Both the position numbers and the translations under genes were made by a program. DNA of 64,000 nucleotides from positions 62,001 to 126,000 of the forward strand of contig JARKIF010000069.1 in the NCBI GenBank assembly GCA_029378245.1, given 5' to 3'. Below the pieces are notes generated by a model. That model was not told the origin of the DNA. It saw nothing but the letters and a program-made list of their open reading frames with translations, and ran no database searches. Shown here piece after piece: positions 12,194 to 24,047 of the stretch (its first letter is position 1; the number at the start of each line of letters is the position of its first letter). The DNA is from Roridomyces roridus (taxonomy: Eukaryota > Basidiomycota > Agaricomycetes > Agaricales > Mycenaceae).

Positions 12194-12992
12194 GGATGAA
12201 GTGCAGGTATAACCGTATATTTATGAACAGGTAGTTACTTCTATTGCCACGGACGGGTGTACTCGAGTTTTTTGGGGCTGCGGACCCCAACCGTACATGA
12301 CGGTTCGCGAATTCGGAGGCAATAACACCAGGGCTAGATTGCGCGTACGCTTGACAGCTGTTCAACAGCTATTCCGGAAATTCATGTGAGAAAATTCCAA
12401 GATCAAGATTTGCCGCAGAAAAGTCGCTCTTTTGCTACGTTAGTCAAACGTTAGCGGAGCTTGATCGAATCTTTTATACAATGATTACTTATCCTTGTGG
12501 TCTTGTCCACTTGTGCAAAAAGTACTCTCATTGTCCTCCTCTCTCATCTGGCCAAGCAGCCGGTATCCCTCCAGATTTATCATTTTTCCCATGAAGAACA
12601 GCAACTCAACAGCATTTGAACAGCATTCCAACCAAATTGGTTGCCCTCTGCCGCTCACTCGCCGCGCTTCATGTCATTCAACAGCTTTCGCTGTTTCGCA
12701 CTGCTACAAATCCTTCCTTCCTTCCAGATATTTATTGCTGCTCCATGGGCCGATGGAAATCAGCCAAACGCGCGCCTCCCGGCTCCGGGTCGGCCTCCGC
12801 CGGACCGCCCCACTTGTTTAAATTTCAAAAGCAATCCATGTTGCGTTGAATACACGCCATCGTTCCTGCAACAACGCCTCCACTTCCAACCTACCTATGC
12901 TTTCTGCCCTTCTCTTGCGTCTTGACTCTTCTGTGTCTTCAGCCGACCAGAGACGCATCGCCTGCTCTGAGATTTATGCAAATATATTCAAA
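12194..12992. other. Intergenic region between the membrane-protein paralogues
   Basis: About 0.8 kb separates the tandem copies. It should hold the promoter of copy 1 and the 3' end of copy 2. Plus-strand frames here have no family resemblance. I see no repeat or RNA gene. Confidence 0.5.
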
Positions 12993-14779
12993 TCAACTGA
13001 GAAGTTCAAGAAATGCCTCCCGCCCCCGCCGAGCCAAATCAACCACAGCCCTAAGCTCATCGACTTTTTGAATACTGATATTCAACTTACCCGAGCTCAG
13101 CAGCGCATCCACTTGTCCATCCGAACAAACTTCCACTTCATGAACACCCAAAGTCTTCCCCGCTACCACCTGCAACTGAAGCCAAAGCCCAGTCTGGCAA
13201 GGAATCCAGTACCACCACGAAGTGTTCCACCCGGGATTCGGGGTACCCTTTGGTAAGTTGGATACGTATAGGTTCTTCTCGATATTGGACTCTGGGATGT
13301 TGGGAGTGAGGGAGCCGCTTAAAACGCGAGCCGAAGGGACTGCAATGGAGCGACGGGGAGCGGAAGGGTTGTTGGAGTCCCGGATGGCGAATACGACAAT
13401 GCAACTATCGTACAAATCCATCGGAGTCGGCTGCGCGCCCGTCATCCACATTGCACTGGATAGCGCCGTGTCCCCGAATACAGCTCGAATTTCCACGATG
13501 AAGGAACTCGAGGGTATGACGTGGTCCGGCAGAGGGAATAAATTCGGTGGTTGTATGCCGTCAGAAATGAGTGCGAGGTCGCTGTTACTGAACGAATCGT
13601 CGATGTATTGAACGACGCCGCGGGGGTGGATCTCGCTCTGCAACCGCGACAGAGACAGTGTCAAATCCATGACCCGCATCTTCAGATTTGCTGAAAGAGT
13701 GCTCCAGCGTCGCACACCGAGCATCCGCAACGCAGCAGGTCGGGTGGCGTCGACGAAATGATACACGAACATTCGCACGGCCAGCCACAACATTTGGAAT
13801 CCCGCCCATATAAATACTACAGATCGAGGTTGGTCGGCCATAATGATGTAGGTGAATGTGATAGACGTCGTGCATACCAGTGCTCCTATGGCCCAGAAGC
13901 ACCGCCAGACGAGGGAGTTTCGAGGATTCTCGAAGGCGCCCAAGACGACCTTGCGTGGTCCACCAGTGCGGGCCACGAGTGGTAGCTTCCCAGCGATCAA
14001 GTCGAGAGTCCCAAGGCTTGTTTGAACGCGTCTACTTCGGATAAAATCGGCAGCCTGAATCGCGACGGCGCCGATGAAGAAAAAGACCCAAGGCACAGCA
14101 GACACAAGTCCGAGAAGCAGGACTTTGTGGCGCCACATGAAATAAACCTCCACGATTTTGGAGGTAGAGAGGAGAATTGCGGAGAGCTGTAGCCCGTCAG
14201 ACGATGGTGCGAAGGGGTAATTCGCGTATGTCAAGATCTGGAGGGGCTGCCCGGGAAGAGTGTCCGGGATGGCTCGCAGCATCACCGAGGCCGAATGATC
14301 CAGCGCATAAACGTCGCTCCATTGGACTGCACGTTTGGATGCTATGCCGCGTTCCTGGGGAACGGAATCAGTCTCTTGTTCGTAGTGAAGGCCCTGGAGC
14401 GCACCAGAGAAGTGTGAACGAAGATGGCCGTGGGTTCTCCAACATTCCTGTTCCTCCTAATCTTGGTCGCCCGACTGGAAGCGTACGGGAGTTCCAATCC
14501 GACAGCCGAGTCCGAGGCCGCCGTGCGTATGCCCAAAGTCTCGCGGAGCCACCCACTGTTGGCGCCGCAGAAGCATGCCTTGACTACGGATATGGTTCCA
14601 AACGAGCTAGTCGCAGCCCATGCGACGCCTGCTGCCCCTCGATTTCCCAGAACGAGTGATTCAGCTGCGCTGGAGCCGATGAGGGCTGTCAAGGCACCGA
14701 CTTCGACGAGGTTGTTGCTGAAGTTGAACGAGCCAAGGAGGTTACTAGACGCGGGGGCGCTGGCCGTGGGTTCTGCCAT
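12993..14779 (-). CDS. Multi-pass membrane protein, copy 2 of a tandem pair
   Basis: Paralogue of the gene at 10399-12193. Exon 1 is 14405-14779 (375 nt), the intron is 50 nt (14355-14404, GTGCGC..CCCCAG), and exon 2 is 12993-14354, giving about 578 residues. Predicted membrane segments match copy 1, followed by the same soluble half, which ends in LARRGREAFLELLS in both. The start used is the ATG at 14779 (MAEPTAS), aligned with MAEPTTS of copy 1; an ATG five codons upstream is not shared. Near the exon junction the copies differ by small length changes that keep the frame when the CCCAG/CCCCAG acceptor is used (ERGIASK in copy 2, ESSILPSK in copy 1). Function is unknown. Confidence 0.8.
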
Positions 14780-15289
14780 AGGTGAAGTGCGCAACTGGGT
14801 ATCTTACCACGGACTGTCAAAGTATGTCGAGTTTTTCTTGGCTCTCTCAGGACGACCGGCAGTTGGGACAAGGGAGACAGTGATTGAAGATCCCAACAGT
14901 AGGCTCCGTGACAGACATTATATCGTCAAAGAGCTTCCATTCCAGCGATGTCGTGCGGCTTGAGCTGGGGGAGTTCCGGGAGGAGTCGGTGTAACAAAAC
15001 TTAAAAGGGTCTGTGAGCCGGTGCAGAGCATGAGGAGAAGTTGATCAGGTAAAACGGGATCGTCTGTGAGGAGCGGAGTCGTCTAGCTGCTGGAGGCCCG
15101 ATTCAGACGTCGTGGGCGGATGAAGGAGTGATTTGACGATATGATGCCATCAGCCAGCTTTGTCTCTTTCTTCCACAACGACGAATCCCCGTCGGCCGTC
15201 CTCAGTCTTGTACACTTCTCATCGACGCCTCCCACATTCAAGACTTTAAGAACTGCATTTAATTCATGATAAGTATACACAAGTACGCC
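14780..15289. other. Intergenic region, no feature recognised
   Basis: About 0.5 kb between the start of the membrane-protein copy 2 and the stop of the next F-box gene. It should include the former's promoter and the latter's 3' untranslated region. I see no coding signal, repeat or RNA gene. Confidence 0.5.
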
Positions 15290-17143
15290 TCAAAATTCCA
15301 GCTCAAAATCCTCCTCCTCAAACTCCCTACAGGTAAACTCCAACTTTCCCTCCAGCGACTCGACGAGGTCCGCGATGCTGACAAGCGGCGAAGGCCCGTT
15401 GGCCAACTTTTCAAACTTGAATCTCCACCGCGGATACTGCAACAGCAAGCACGCAAACGCGGAGGAGCTCACGCCGCTTGTGCTGCGCGACTTGAGTAAT
15501 TCCAAGAGGGAGGGTATCTTGAACTCTCCGTAGGAGCGCAGGTCGAGCCTCTTCAGATTCGGGACGAGGGTGTGGGCTGATTCATCGGTGCGTGTCAGCG
15601 CTTTGAGGAGGGCGTCGGTGATCTGCGTGGGGCTCTTGGGGTTATCGGAGAGCGAGAGGCGTGTGAGGGCAGGGGTGGAGTGGAGGATTTTGATGAGCTC
15701 CTCCGCCGGGACGTACGCATCGTACAGGGAGAGATGCTGCAGGTGCAAGTGGGTGCCACGGAAGAAGTACATTCCGTTCTCCTCCTGTGTGGGCCAATAC
15801 ACCGGGCAGGGCTTGTATATGGTGACTCCAGTGCTCTCCTCCGATACAAACACTCTGAAGCTTTGCAGATTCGGCAGGGAGACGTAGCGGAATATGGCTG
15901 CAAGACTGATTTCGGTATCCGCGCACTGTCCAAGAAAGCGCAGGCGCGTCCACGAGGATACCTCGAGCCGCCCGATGTGGGAAACGACGTCAGGCAGAGT
16001 CATTCTCTCATCCTCGACTCCGTTCCTCAACAGGTCTCCAAAGTCAATCTCCATGTGGACTGCAGCACCGACCGGGAGGTCACCCATCTGCCGCAGGACA
16101 AGAGGCAGTTCCTCCCACCCGACGCATCTATACGTCAATGTCTCGATCCTCTCGAGTGGCACTGGGAAGTGCACCAACGATGCCGCGGGAGCAGAGATCC
16201 GCAACTTGCAGGACGCAGGAATCCGATGAAAACCTGCAAGTGTGTTCTGCAAAAGAGCTCCGCCTTCGCTGAGCACCTCAAGCTCCAGACTCTGGAGGAG
16301 CGGTGCATCCGAGGAGGCAGGGAGAGCTTCCCCCAGCATCTCAGCGTCGAGGGAGAAGCTCGCGGTACGCCAGCGATGAGCCTCTTTTGCAATTCTCCGG
16401 AGCATCTCTCCCCGGCACATGTCATCACCAACGATCCTGAGGGTGAGTGGCATTGTGCCTGCGCGTTTCAGAAAGAATTTGAGGAGACGCCGAGCACGGG
16501 CATAGCTATGCTTCAGACAATCCCTCGACACTGGCCCGTCCCCCCACAAGTGAATGTCCAACTCGATGTCGGACCAGAACGACGGTGTACCATGGACAAC
16601 GTCACGCCACCGTGAGGACACTTGCGATAATGGAACCAACGCCCCGCCAGCCAGGTATCGGAGCTCTTGTCGGTGCGGACCGTCTCTGAAGGCGGTCTTG
16701 TCGTCGCGGCAGAGCTGGAATATTCGTCCGAGAATTTCTGTGGGGAGCCGCCGAACGGGTGCGTCGATGCTGATGGCCACAGCTGATAGATGGCAGAGTT
16801 TCTCGTGGTCATCCAACATGCGCAGGCGTCTCTTGTCAAGCGTGGCTATCAGCTCGTTGTGACCGGCGGACCCGGGGCCGCGATCGACGTCTGTGCGTAG
16901 ACGCTCGAGTTGACCGTCGACCTTCTCGATCTCTTCTTGGTAGCGCGCGATTTCGGACGTGGCCACCTGGGCTAGAGTGCGAATCGTGGCGAAACCGCGA
17001 AGCTGCTCATTCTCTGCTGTGCTACGGAGAACGCGGAGAATCGCCTCGGGCTGTGCGTCTGGGTCGAGGAGGACAGATGATTGGGGGTGAGACGGGTCCA
17101 CGGGGAATCTGAAGGAGAAACGGAAAGAATTGGGGAGAGACAT
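15290..17143 (-). CDS. F-box protein with N-terminal coiled coil
   Basis: Uninterrupted frame of 617 residues from the ATG at 17143 (MSLPNSFRFSF). The frame extends 18 codons upstream, but that part lacks an ATG and runs through a TATA-like box. Order: a short N-terminal region, a predicted coiled coil at about residues 60-125 (IARYQEEIEKVDGQLERL and the following charged helix), the F-box (PVRRLPTEILGRIFQLC, then WRDVVHGTPSFWSDIELD), and a long degenerate LRR region. This coiled coil plus F-box layout is the commonest form in agaricomycetes. The expected role is as an SCF ubiquitin-ligase adaptor with unknown substrate. The C-terminal residues are acidic. No damage is visible. Confidence 0.88.
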   Translation of the reverse strand: MSLPNSFRFSFRFPVDPSHPQSSVLLDPDAQPEAILRVLRSTAENEQLRGFATIRTLAQVATSEIARYQEEIEKVDGQLERLRTDVDRGPGSAGHNELIATLDKRRLRMLDDHEKLCHLSAVAISIDAPVRRLPTEILGRIFQLCRDDKTAFRDGPHRQELRYLAGGALVPLSQVSSRWRDVVHGTPSFWSDIELDIHLWGDGPVSRDCLKHSYARARRLLKFFLKRAGTMPLTLRIVGDDMCRGEMLRRIAKEAHRWRTASFSLDAEMLGEALPASSDAPLLQSLELEVLSEGGALLQNTLAGFHRIPASCKLRISAPAASLVHFPVPLERIETLTYRCVGWEELPLVLRQMGDLPVGAAVHMEIDFGDLLRNGVEDERMTLPDVVSHIGRLEVSSWTRLRFLGQCADTEISLAAIFRYVSLPNLQSFRVFVSEESTGVTIYKPCPVYWPTQEENGMYFFRGTHLHLQHLSLYDAYVPAEELIKILHSTPALTRLSLSDNPKSPTQITDALLKALTRTDESAHTLVPNLKRLDLRSYGEFKIPSLLELLKSRSTSGVSSSAFACLLLQYPRWRFKFEKLANGPSPLVSIADLVESLEGKLEFTCREFEEEDFELEF

Positions 17144-17183
17144 GGTGTGGGGAGAGAGAAAGGTGCTCGGACCCGGTCGACGG

Positions 17184-17193
17184 CCTTTATAAA
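17184..17193 (-). promoter_or_regulatory. TATA-like box of the F-box gene
   Basis: TTTATAAAGG on the minus strand, about 41-50 bases upstream of the ATG at 17143. Its position fits a TATA box with a short 5' leader. It also argues against the longer reading frame, which would translate through it. Confidence 0.45.
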
Positions 17194-17487
17194 TCAATCA
17201 TTTCGAACAATGGCCCTCGAAATTGTGCGTGGACCTTCGCCAATCAATTGAGCATGCTTGCCTATTTCGGTACGAATTCACACAATAGCAGAATAATCGA
17301 GTGCCACAGGCAATTTTTCGCCCAAAACACCTGCGAGCACATTCCTCGCAGTGAGCCAAGCCATCTCCTCCGTCGTTTCTGGCGCTGCACTCCCCATATG
17401 CGGCAATACAACGCACCTGGGCTCACACACGAATGTTGTATACGGAGATTTAGAATTGCTTGAAGTGTTCATATAAGTACATCATTG

Positions 17488-19193
17488 CTATACCTCTTGC
17501 TGCCGCTCTTGATACGGTGGTATCTCAGAATCCTGACCCGTCATGAAGCCCATCCTGTCTTCCCTCACCAAGGCATCAATACGAGACGTTATAGCGGAGG
17601 AGAGCGCCCGCTCGTACGGAGCCATGAAATACAACCGCGCCTGGAACGGTACATCTTCCATTCTACCGGACTCGAGACGCGATTGCAACAGTTCCAAATA
17701 CACGTCCTCCGTGAAGCCAAACAGCGAGGACATGCGAAGGACATGCAATGCAGGGATGAGTCTGCCACTGCTAGTTTCCGAGTCCGCGTTGAGGGTCAAC
17801 CCACGCAAAAGGGTGTCTGTGATGAGGACGGTTTCCCACTCTCTCGGTGTGCAGTCCGAGATGACCAAGGCTCGTAACGATGGGAGCAGCGCGAGGCACT
17901 CCAAGAGCTGCTCATCCGTGATTCGGAGGTGCAAGTGGAGTTCTATGAGGTAGTCGCCGAGAGATGACCTGCGGACGAAAGCGGAAAAAGTATCGCTGGG
18001 CCAATGAGGCGTCGCCAAGCCGTGGCAGTCGCGGTGAAACTGTAAAAATTGCAGTTTCTGCAAGGTGAGAGCTTCAAGAATGGCCCTGAGGATCCCTGTC
18101 GTGTTGTAATCCTCTGTTTCGCCCGACAACACGAGGGAAAGAGTCAAAATGTCGGATACGGCGGAGGGGAGGTTGAGAGGAAGTGGGACGTTCAAAGCGA
18201 AAAGCTCGAGCTCCAATTGGGAATCCGGTGCCATGTTGTTAATGAGACTGACGGCACTGGAAACATGGACTGGAGTGAAGGGGACCGCGCGGATAGTGAC
18301 TGCCTCTATTTGAGACCATGGAAGGTTTGGATAACTCGATGCATTGCCGTTGAACTTGAAGCATTTCAATCGGGGGGCTGGTCCGAAAGTCACTGCGCTA
18401 CCATCGCCGTCCTGTTCGTCCACGATGTGCAACGTTTCAAGGAGCGGAAGATTGCCCAAGTTACGAAGCGTCTGCACAGGCGCCTCAATGCACGCGGTTT
18501 TCCACCGCTCAGCATGCTCTATGAGCAGCCGCTTCGCACTTTCAGGGCCGTCGAGCTCTCCACAGAATTCGATGGCGAGTGGGCAAGAGCCGCTTCTCTT
18601 GAGAGTCTGCTCAAGAAGCTTCAAGCAGCCCTTCGGCGATGCGCGGCCGCCCACCCACAGCGACGTATCCACGACGATTTCCGACCACAGTCTGGGCGTC
18701 TCCAGAGCGATCTTGTGCCACCGTGAACAGACCTTTGGGGATTATGAGAAGACGGAGAAGAGAGCAATGTGGAGCACACTTGAGACAATTGCAATAGATG
18801 TCCCTTCGCAAGCCGGGTTAATTCCTCGGATGGCGTATCGCTAAAAGAAAGTTTGTGTGCACTTGGAGGCGCGCACATGTCGAATATATTCTCCAGTAGT
18901 TCGTTGGGCAGCCGACGGACGGGCGAGAATAGCGCACGACACGCGTCGACGTAGGTTGTGAGCTGGCAGCGCTCGGCTCTCAGTTTGTCCAGTCTTTCCT
19001 CAAGCCGATGGATTTCGTTGTCGTATTGCGTGATTTGAGGAGATTTTTCATTGAATACGCTCGAATAGGACTCGGGTGGCCATGTGTTGCAGCGTAGATA
19101 ATCGAGGACCTGGGCCATCGCGGCTGGGTCTGTTGGAAACTGAGGTTGAAAAGATGGAATTTGGCCGCAGGTGACGCATTCGACGTATTCCAT
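17488..19193 (-). CDS. F-box protein, two exons
   Basis: Exon 1 (18780-19193) and exon 2 (17488-18732) join in frame across a 47-nt intron (18733-18779, GTGTGC..CAAAG) to give about 552 residues. Exon 1 has a coiled-coil segment (QYDNEIHRLEERLDKLRAE) and the F-box (FSPVRRLPNELLENIFDMC). The junction rebuilds the family signature LSQVCSRWHKIALETPRLWS. The rest is a leucine-rich, LRR-like region. Intron position and the LSQ/VC junction match the F-box array at 44.7-57.8 kb, so these share ancestry. The acceptor is AAG. It lies head-to-tail with the F-box gene at 15290. Substrate is unknown. Confidence 0.87.
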
Positions 19194-21275
19194 AGCGCTT
19201 ACGAAGAGTTATATATCGCGAGTGAGGTATAGAGAGTAAAGAGTCGTTGATGCGCCATCAGACACGCTTTGCTTCTTCCACCGATGACCGCAGCATCTCC
19301 TTATCAGCAACATTGCTCCCTCGACTGCCGATTGCCAGCACAGGCATTGGAGCGCCAATCTCCTATCTGGGAGCTGCTCTTCCGCTCGCTCAACCCCAAG
19401 ACGCACTCCAATGCACTAGAAATGAAGATCTACGTGTAAGACCTTAGCAGACTGCATGTAATCGAGACGGTGCAATCCAAATGGTCCGTTCTTTTCTAGT
19501 TCTTTTCAATCCTTTTCATTTCCTCGGATTCAGGCATCTTTTACCCTCTCCCTCCCCGGAGGCCCGAGGGCGCCATACCGTGCCTACCACGCGATTCCCT
19601 CTTCCCCCGTTATACCACTGCTGCCTGTGCCACCACGAGCACAACCAAAAAATCAAGGAACTCCGTCACCAGCTCCACCTTCAATGCCGGGTGACCTGAT
19701 GCTTTTCTCCGCCGCCGCCCACACAAACGTCGTCCGTGCCCACTCCTCTCCTCATTCCTTTTCGCTGTATGCTGACGGTAGTCTCCTCCGACTCAGGTAC
19801 CGTAATCCGGGTCTTTAGCGTGTCATCCCTCGACAATCTCTACCAACTCTGCCGTGATAGAGGCATTCAACGGCGGGGGTACACTACTTGCTGCTGCGAG
19901 CGAGCTAGGGACGGAACATCTGTGGCATCTGGGTACGGGCGCGGTTGGCGGTGCGGACAGCAACTGGGGTGTGTGATATGTATGGTTTTTCGTGCCACGA
20001 TCCGGAGCCCTGACGAGTCGACTTTTCATCCAGGATTTACGGCATCGGGGTCGTCGAAGGGTGGCTTAGGGACGGTGGCAGAGTCAGGCGGAGAGTGTGG
20101 AAGGGTACACGTTGGACGCGGGGTACGATGCGCTCGTGGCGGGGAAGAGGAGCTGGAACGGGGATGGGAGGGGAATGACGAGGTGAGTTTCTTTCTTCCT
20201 TCCTTCTCTTCCACTTCCATCGTGTCGGCTCCTTCTGTCCCGACCCATCCATGCCACCCTCACCTTCTTCCTCCCCTCCCTCCCCGTTCTCGCTTCCGCT
20301 TCCGCTTCCTTCTCTTCTCCATCTCACTGCGTACATCCGTACTAAGCCATCTGTTTGCAGCACCGCCCTCCGCCGCTCCACTGGTCTCGCAAAACTGCTC
20401 CCCGTGCCCACCGCAATATCCGAGATGTGATCATCGTGTGGGAGCGAACTTTGTTAGGGTGAAGGTGTTGCCGGCTGCTGCTATTGATTGGGTGTGTCTT
20501 CCTTTTCGTACTCGTTGGTCGTCGGGGAAGGAGGGTACTGTGCGGGCGTGTTTCATATAGGCAGAATGGCGACTCGGGCAGCAGTCTCCGGCGGAGATAC
20601 GGCATCGAGCCTGGAGCCTCTGAATTCCAGCTTCAGGTCGCAGTCGTTGGTGCCACAGATTACTTTATGAGGGTGGTTCGACCGTGGGGTCGCCAGTGAC
20701 TCGGGATGGTGGCAGGCTTCACCTTGGCGGCTCTAATGACACTCCGGCTAATTACCGTCACACTTTTGGGCAGTAGTCGCCATTGGGCCATCCTCGTCCC
20801 TCTTATACTTACTCTCAGACTACTATGTCGAACGACGCTGCGACGTCGGAGTGAGCACCACGACACCACAGCTGTTCGTCCTCGCCTCGGAGGCAGCTAC
20901 TATTACGTACTCAGTGTCTATAGCTGGAGCACTGGTCAAGCATTTGGCATCAAATTACCTTTTGGGGAGCTGGCGGTTGTTTCTTTGTGCTTGTTTCTCG
21001 ATCAATTTGCATCGTGCTTCCTGAGCGTTCCTCCCTGCTACCCTACTCGATGATGATGTTTACTTTTGGGCTCTTTAATCTCCACTTCGAGTCCTTTCCA
21101 CATGCCCCCGATCCGAGGAGTCCAGCGACCAAGGTTATAAACCGCGGATCGAAGCAGCTAACTTCTGAAGTCGGCGCGTTAGCGGCACTTCTTGGACTGC
21201 ATGCGCAAAAGCGATAAGGGCAGCGATTTATAGTCTGCTCCGTCTCAATCACCACTGCGAAACCCCGTCCAGAGT
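19194..21275. other. 2.1 kb lacking an intact gene
   Basis: Apart from a decayed PROPPIN-like relic at about 19695-20000, I see no supported gene. Plus-strand frames (for example 19736-20560) are long but cross into unrelated sequence. The promoter of the MFS gene should lie near the right end. Confidence 0.45.
19695..20000 (+). pseudogene. Decayed PROPPIN (Atg18/WIPI-like) WD-repeat fragment
   Basis: Pieces of a beta-propeller phosphoinositide-binding autophagy protein appear in different frames. These are AHSSPHSFSLYADGSLL (about 19735-19790), VVSSDSGTVIRVFSVSSLDN followed by LYQL (about 19767-19850), and FNGGGTLLAAASELGTEHLW with HLGTGAVGG (about 19865-19950). The order and the SDSGTVIRVFS/LYQL signature match the repeat before the FRRG loop of Atg18-family proteins. 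The FRRG motif reads CRDRG here, and frames change at least twice, so the fragment is broken. No rest of the propeller could be recognised downstream. It is probably a dead copy; an intact paralogue elsewhere in the genome is expected. Confidence 0.5.
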
Positions 21276-23983
21276 ATGGCTGACAACGAAGCACAGGAAC
21301 TGCAGAATAGGACAAGGGAGGACGAGGAGCACATCCTGCCCAACAATAATCTTCTGCTTGTTTTCTTCGGGTTGATGATGACCAGTTTCCTGGTGCGTCT
21401 TAGGTCCTCCGTCACAAAGAAGTCGCATTGACTTGAATTTGTAGGTTGCCCTCGATTTGAACATGTAGGACTTTGTACTCCGTGATATGCTGAAACTGAG
21501 ACGCTCCGTAAAGTGTTGCCACGGCTTTACCTTCCATTGTAGCGGAGTTGGGAGAAGGTCAAAATTACTCTTGGGTAGCGAAGTACGGCCCGTCGCTTTC
21601 TACGTGCGATGCACCTAATGTTTCCGCGCAGTGCATACCTTATCTCGACAGCTGCATTGTGCCCTGCATACGGGAAACTATCCGATGTCTTTGGCCGAAA
21701 GCGGATTCTGTATCCATCAATTATGATCTTCCTGGTCAGTGTTTAATCCCTCTACTCTGCAAAGTTTACTCACGTTCAAAACAGATAGGGTCGGCGCTTT
21801 GTGGCGCAGCCAGAACTATGAACTGGCTCATCTTATCGCGAGCTTTGCAGGGTGTCGGTGGTGGCGGTATGCGTCAATGTACGCCACAGTCCGGGGCTCA
21901 TTCAAGTTTTCGCAGGTATTCTCCAGCTAGTTCAAACTGTCATCAGCGACATCGTGCCTCTGGAGGTGTAAGTTCAGTTTCGCATTAAACTTGACAGATT
22001 TTGAAAGGCACTTTCAGTCGCGGAACATATGGCTCTCTCGTCCCAGCAATATGGGCAGTTGCTGGGTACGTCCACTGTCGTGTCTATATCGCCTCTGGAT
22101 CGTTCATTTACACCTTAGACTTATTGGGCCCCTGCTTGGCGGAGTACGTACCAACGGCCGCAATTCCAGAATTGAGGCTTAAATTCTGGTCAGGCATTAT
22201 CAGATCATCTCTCATGGCGATGGTGCGCGCATTCAATCCGTCTTTGATGCAGAAATATGAATTAATCTAGGTGTTTCTGGATTAACCTGTACGTCTCGTT
22301 CAAGCCAACATCATCATATCATGAACCAACTCTTACCACGGGCCAACTGGCGGGCTTGCCGGATTGGTCCTCTTTCTCTCCCTGAATCTAAACCCGTATC
22401 AGGGCAAGAGTTTCTCAGAGCATGTCCATGAATTTGATTTCCTCGGCCTCTTCTTTCTCATCGGAGGGGTCTTGTCCCTGATGATGGGATTGAGTCAAAG
22501 CCAAGATGGGTGTAAGTGGACACGCTGTATGTTCCAATTGATTGTTGAGTGTCCATCCGGATCCGCAGGGAACAAGGCGGCAACAATTGGTCCACTGGTT
22601 TCCGGTGTCGTGGCCCTCATTCTAGCCCTGTTGGTTGAGGGCCAAACCACACGCTCGCCCATCATTCCTCCAAGACTGTTCAAGGTAAGTACTTTAAACT
22701 GTTTTTCAATTTCCATAATATCCATGAAGCACAACAGACTCGTACAACTGCCATTATCCTGATCGCAGAGTTCTTTCACTCGGTTGCGTTCTACTGTGGT
22801 GCGAAGATTTCAACTCGCCATATCCATATTATACATATGCATGACCACTTCCCAGCGATGTTTTACTTGCCGCTATATTTTCAGATCTTGGGAGCTTCAG
22901 CGACAAAGTCTGGTCTACTGTGAGCGATCGACTTTGCGGGGAAACCCGACCTTTACAGAACAATATCAGCATTTTGCCTTACCCTGTCTGCTCGTCAATC
23001 ATTGCGGCCAGCGGAGCAATCATTACAAGTAAGACGGGCGATTACAGGTGGGCCTTTCGTGTTGCAAGTCTTTGTATCATGTTGAATTGTTTTGAGGCTG
23101 GTGACATGCTCGTGTTATGTATGTTGTCCATTCCGAATACTTGTTTGATTCTGACCTTCCGTTACGCAGGCTTTAGCGGCGATAGGATACGGCCTCATGA
23201 GCATGTTGAATGAGCGCTCATCATCGTATGTGTATTTCCACACCGTGAAATGATTCTGAGGCACCCTTTAGCGCAGCCCAGATCATCTTCTTGACAATCG
23301 CTGGTCTCGGTATCGGAGGGGGCTTTGTTTCACCGATGATTGGATTGCAGGCCGCAATGCCACAGAAAGAGGTCTCCACCAGTTACGCTACTTTTATGCT
23401 GTTCCGGTTCGATACACTTCCGCGCGTCAATTATGTTCACTCCAACAAGGTTCAAGATATCTTGGGTCGACTATCGGTCTTTCCATTGGTCAGACCGTCT
23501 GGGTAGGGGTAAGTTTGCCTGCTCGTTCTTTATAGCACCTCTGAAATTGATCTGTCAGGTAGTCCAAGGACGCCTGAGAAAAATCTCTGGCTTGAACTTG
23601 GATATCTCCAGCACCGCACTGGTCAACAGTGTTCGCCACATTCAAAATATCGAGGTACTTACTGTCTCAGACGATGTGTTGTCCCTGTTCTAATTGTTTT
23701 CAGCCTGAAATCGTCAAGCAGCAAGTCCTCCGCGCATACACCAAGGGAATCTCGGACATCTGGCTTCTCATCACGCCGATCCTTTGCCTGTGCTGCGTTG
23801 CGAGTACGTGCGAGAATTGTTTCTCAGGTCAGAGGTCTAATATGGTACTTAGCACTGTTCATGAAGAAATATTCTCTGAAGCGTAGGATTGTCCGAGCAG
23901 AAGACGTAGTACCGACACCAGAGGACTTGAAAGATGGCTCAGAAGGAAACGCGGCAATACCCTTGCATACAATGAATGAGTAG
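21276..23983 (+). CDS. MFS transporter, DHA2 (14-TM drug/H+ antiporter-like) family
   Basis: About 15 short exons encode a plasma-membrane-type major facilitator. Exon 1 begins at ATG 21276 (MADNEAQEL). Joined exons give VALDLNI/VATALPSIVAELGEG, YLISTAALCPAYGKLSDVFG and RKRILYPS, IGSALCGAARTMNWL with ILSRALQGVGGGG, IGPLLGG with LSDHLSWRWCFWINL, TRSPIIPPRLFK, GLQAAMPQKEVST, TIGLSIGQTVWVG, and the C-terminal LKRRIVRAEDVVPTPEDLKD. GKLSDVFGRK is the loop 2-3 MFS motif, and GPLLGG lies in the antiporter motif C region. One expected acceptor, before CCAACTGGCGGG at about 22350, reads GG instead of AG, and the exon near 23050-23110 could not be placed. Either the gene is recently inactivated or one base is non-canonical. 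The substrate is unknown; relatives export toxic compounds or siderophores. Confidence 0.75.
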
Positions 23984-24047
23984 ACCATTCGCACAAAGAC
24001 TAGTAGTACACGTCCAGATTCCCTGGCCAAGAAAGTGCCTTTCCCAC

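Noticed and set aside
14342..14354. Frameshift in membrane-protein copy 2 caused by a missing CAG acceptor
   Set aside because: Using the upstream CCCCAG acceptor joins both copies in frame with introns of 50 and 55 nt, so no damage is needed.
19736..20560. Long plus-strand frame of 274 codons as a gene
   Set aside because: Only its first part resembles a PROPPIN blade, and that part is itself frame-shifted. The rest is low-complexity Arg/Ser-rich sequence without family resemblance.
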